A stretch of 6,637 nt of DNA from Saprospiraceae bacterium (lineage in GTDB: Bacteria > Bacteroidota > Bacteroidia > Chitinophagales > Saprospiraceae), in contig JADZFP010000635.1 of the NCBI GenBank assembly GCA_020849825.1, positions 1-6,637 of the forward strand, in the 5' to 3' direction. The notes under the pieces are model-generated. The model searched no databases. It was not told where the DNA came from and saw nothing but the letters and a program-made list of their open reading frames with translations. Each line of letters begins with the position of its first letter. The first letter of the stretch is position 1. A program made the translations under genes and the position numbers. Below are positions 6,503-6,637 of the stretch, in pieces.

Positions 6503-6637
6503 ATGAAATACGCGTACAGGTTCGCTGCTCAAATCGGAATATTGTTTCTCCTGGCCCCTCCGGCCGTCTGGTCTCAGGCGGGACAGCTTGCGGTTCCTCG
6601 GGTGGAACTCATGCCCAATTTGCCCAGCCCGTACAAC
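6503..6637 (+). CDS. N-terminus of a secreted/periplasmic protein of unknown function (cut off by window edge)
   Basis: The ATG at 6503 opens 45 codons that remain open to the right edge. The start shows a classical Sec signal peptide: basic MKYAYR, a hydrophobic core AAQIGILFLLAPPAV, and a likely cleavage site near VWSQA-GQ. The mature protein begins GQLAVPRVELMPNLPSPYN. There is no lipobox cysteine, so a soluble exported protein is expected. It is too short for family assignment. The opening PRVELMPNLPSPYN reminds me of the first residues of large exported Bacteroidota proteins, often enzymes, encoded beside susCD, but this is only an impression. It begins 95 bp after the susD stop on the same strand, which suits the third gene of the operon. 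The spacer contains the stem-loop at 6426-6450 and an A-rich leader (GTAAAA) before the ATG. Confidence 0.75.
   Translation, partial: MKYAYRFAAQIGILFLLAPPAVWSQAGQLAVPRVELMPNLPSPYN

Overview
The window is a fragment of a Bacteroidota chromosome. The diagnostic evidence is an adjacent SusC-type TonB-dependent transporter and SusD/RagB-type lipoprotein, a pairing essentially restricted to that phylum, together with A/T-rich start regions that lack clear Shine-Dalgarno sequences. The genes are GC-rich (my impression is high fifties percent) and the spacers are AT-rich. This would suit a Saprospiraceae/Lewinella-like or Cytophagales-like organism, but the genus cannot be fixed from this sequence.

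Layout. On the minus strand, reading leftwards from about 1607, are an AraC-family transcriptional regulator (630-1607) and, 20 bp after it, an extended short-chain dehydrogenase of the dihydroflavonol-4-reductase-like type. The latter starts at 609 and runs off the left edge. A 187-bp AT-rich divergent spacer (1608-1794) separates the regulator from susC. It holds a perfect 7-bp inverted repeat and a nearly perfect 16-bp palindrome just before the susC start. On the plus strand are susC (1795-4932), a 38-bp gap, and susD (4971-6407). A 95-bp spacer with an AT-rich stem-loop follows, and then the first 45 codons of a secreted or periplasmic protein that runs off the right edge.

How it fits together. 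SusC and SusD should form an outer-membrane, TonB-powered uptake complex: a 22-strand barrel with a surface lipoprotein lid that captures a glycan, peptide or other oligomer. The divergent AraC-type protein, with a cupin-like sensor domain, is the natural candidate for controlling it. The downstream exported protein is positioned like the enzyme or binding protein that completes such a locus. The substrate cannot be deduced here because the enzyme gene is almost entirely outside the window. The dehydrogenase may be co-transcribed with the regulator but has no evident mechanistic link to uptake.

I found no RNA genes, insertion sequences, CRISPR arrays, attachment sites or convincing factor-independent terminators. 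The window looks like a well-formed but conventional SusCD locus. The least explained parts are the palindromic elements in the two spacers and the truncated downstream gene.
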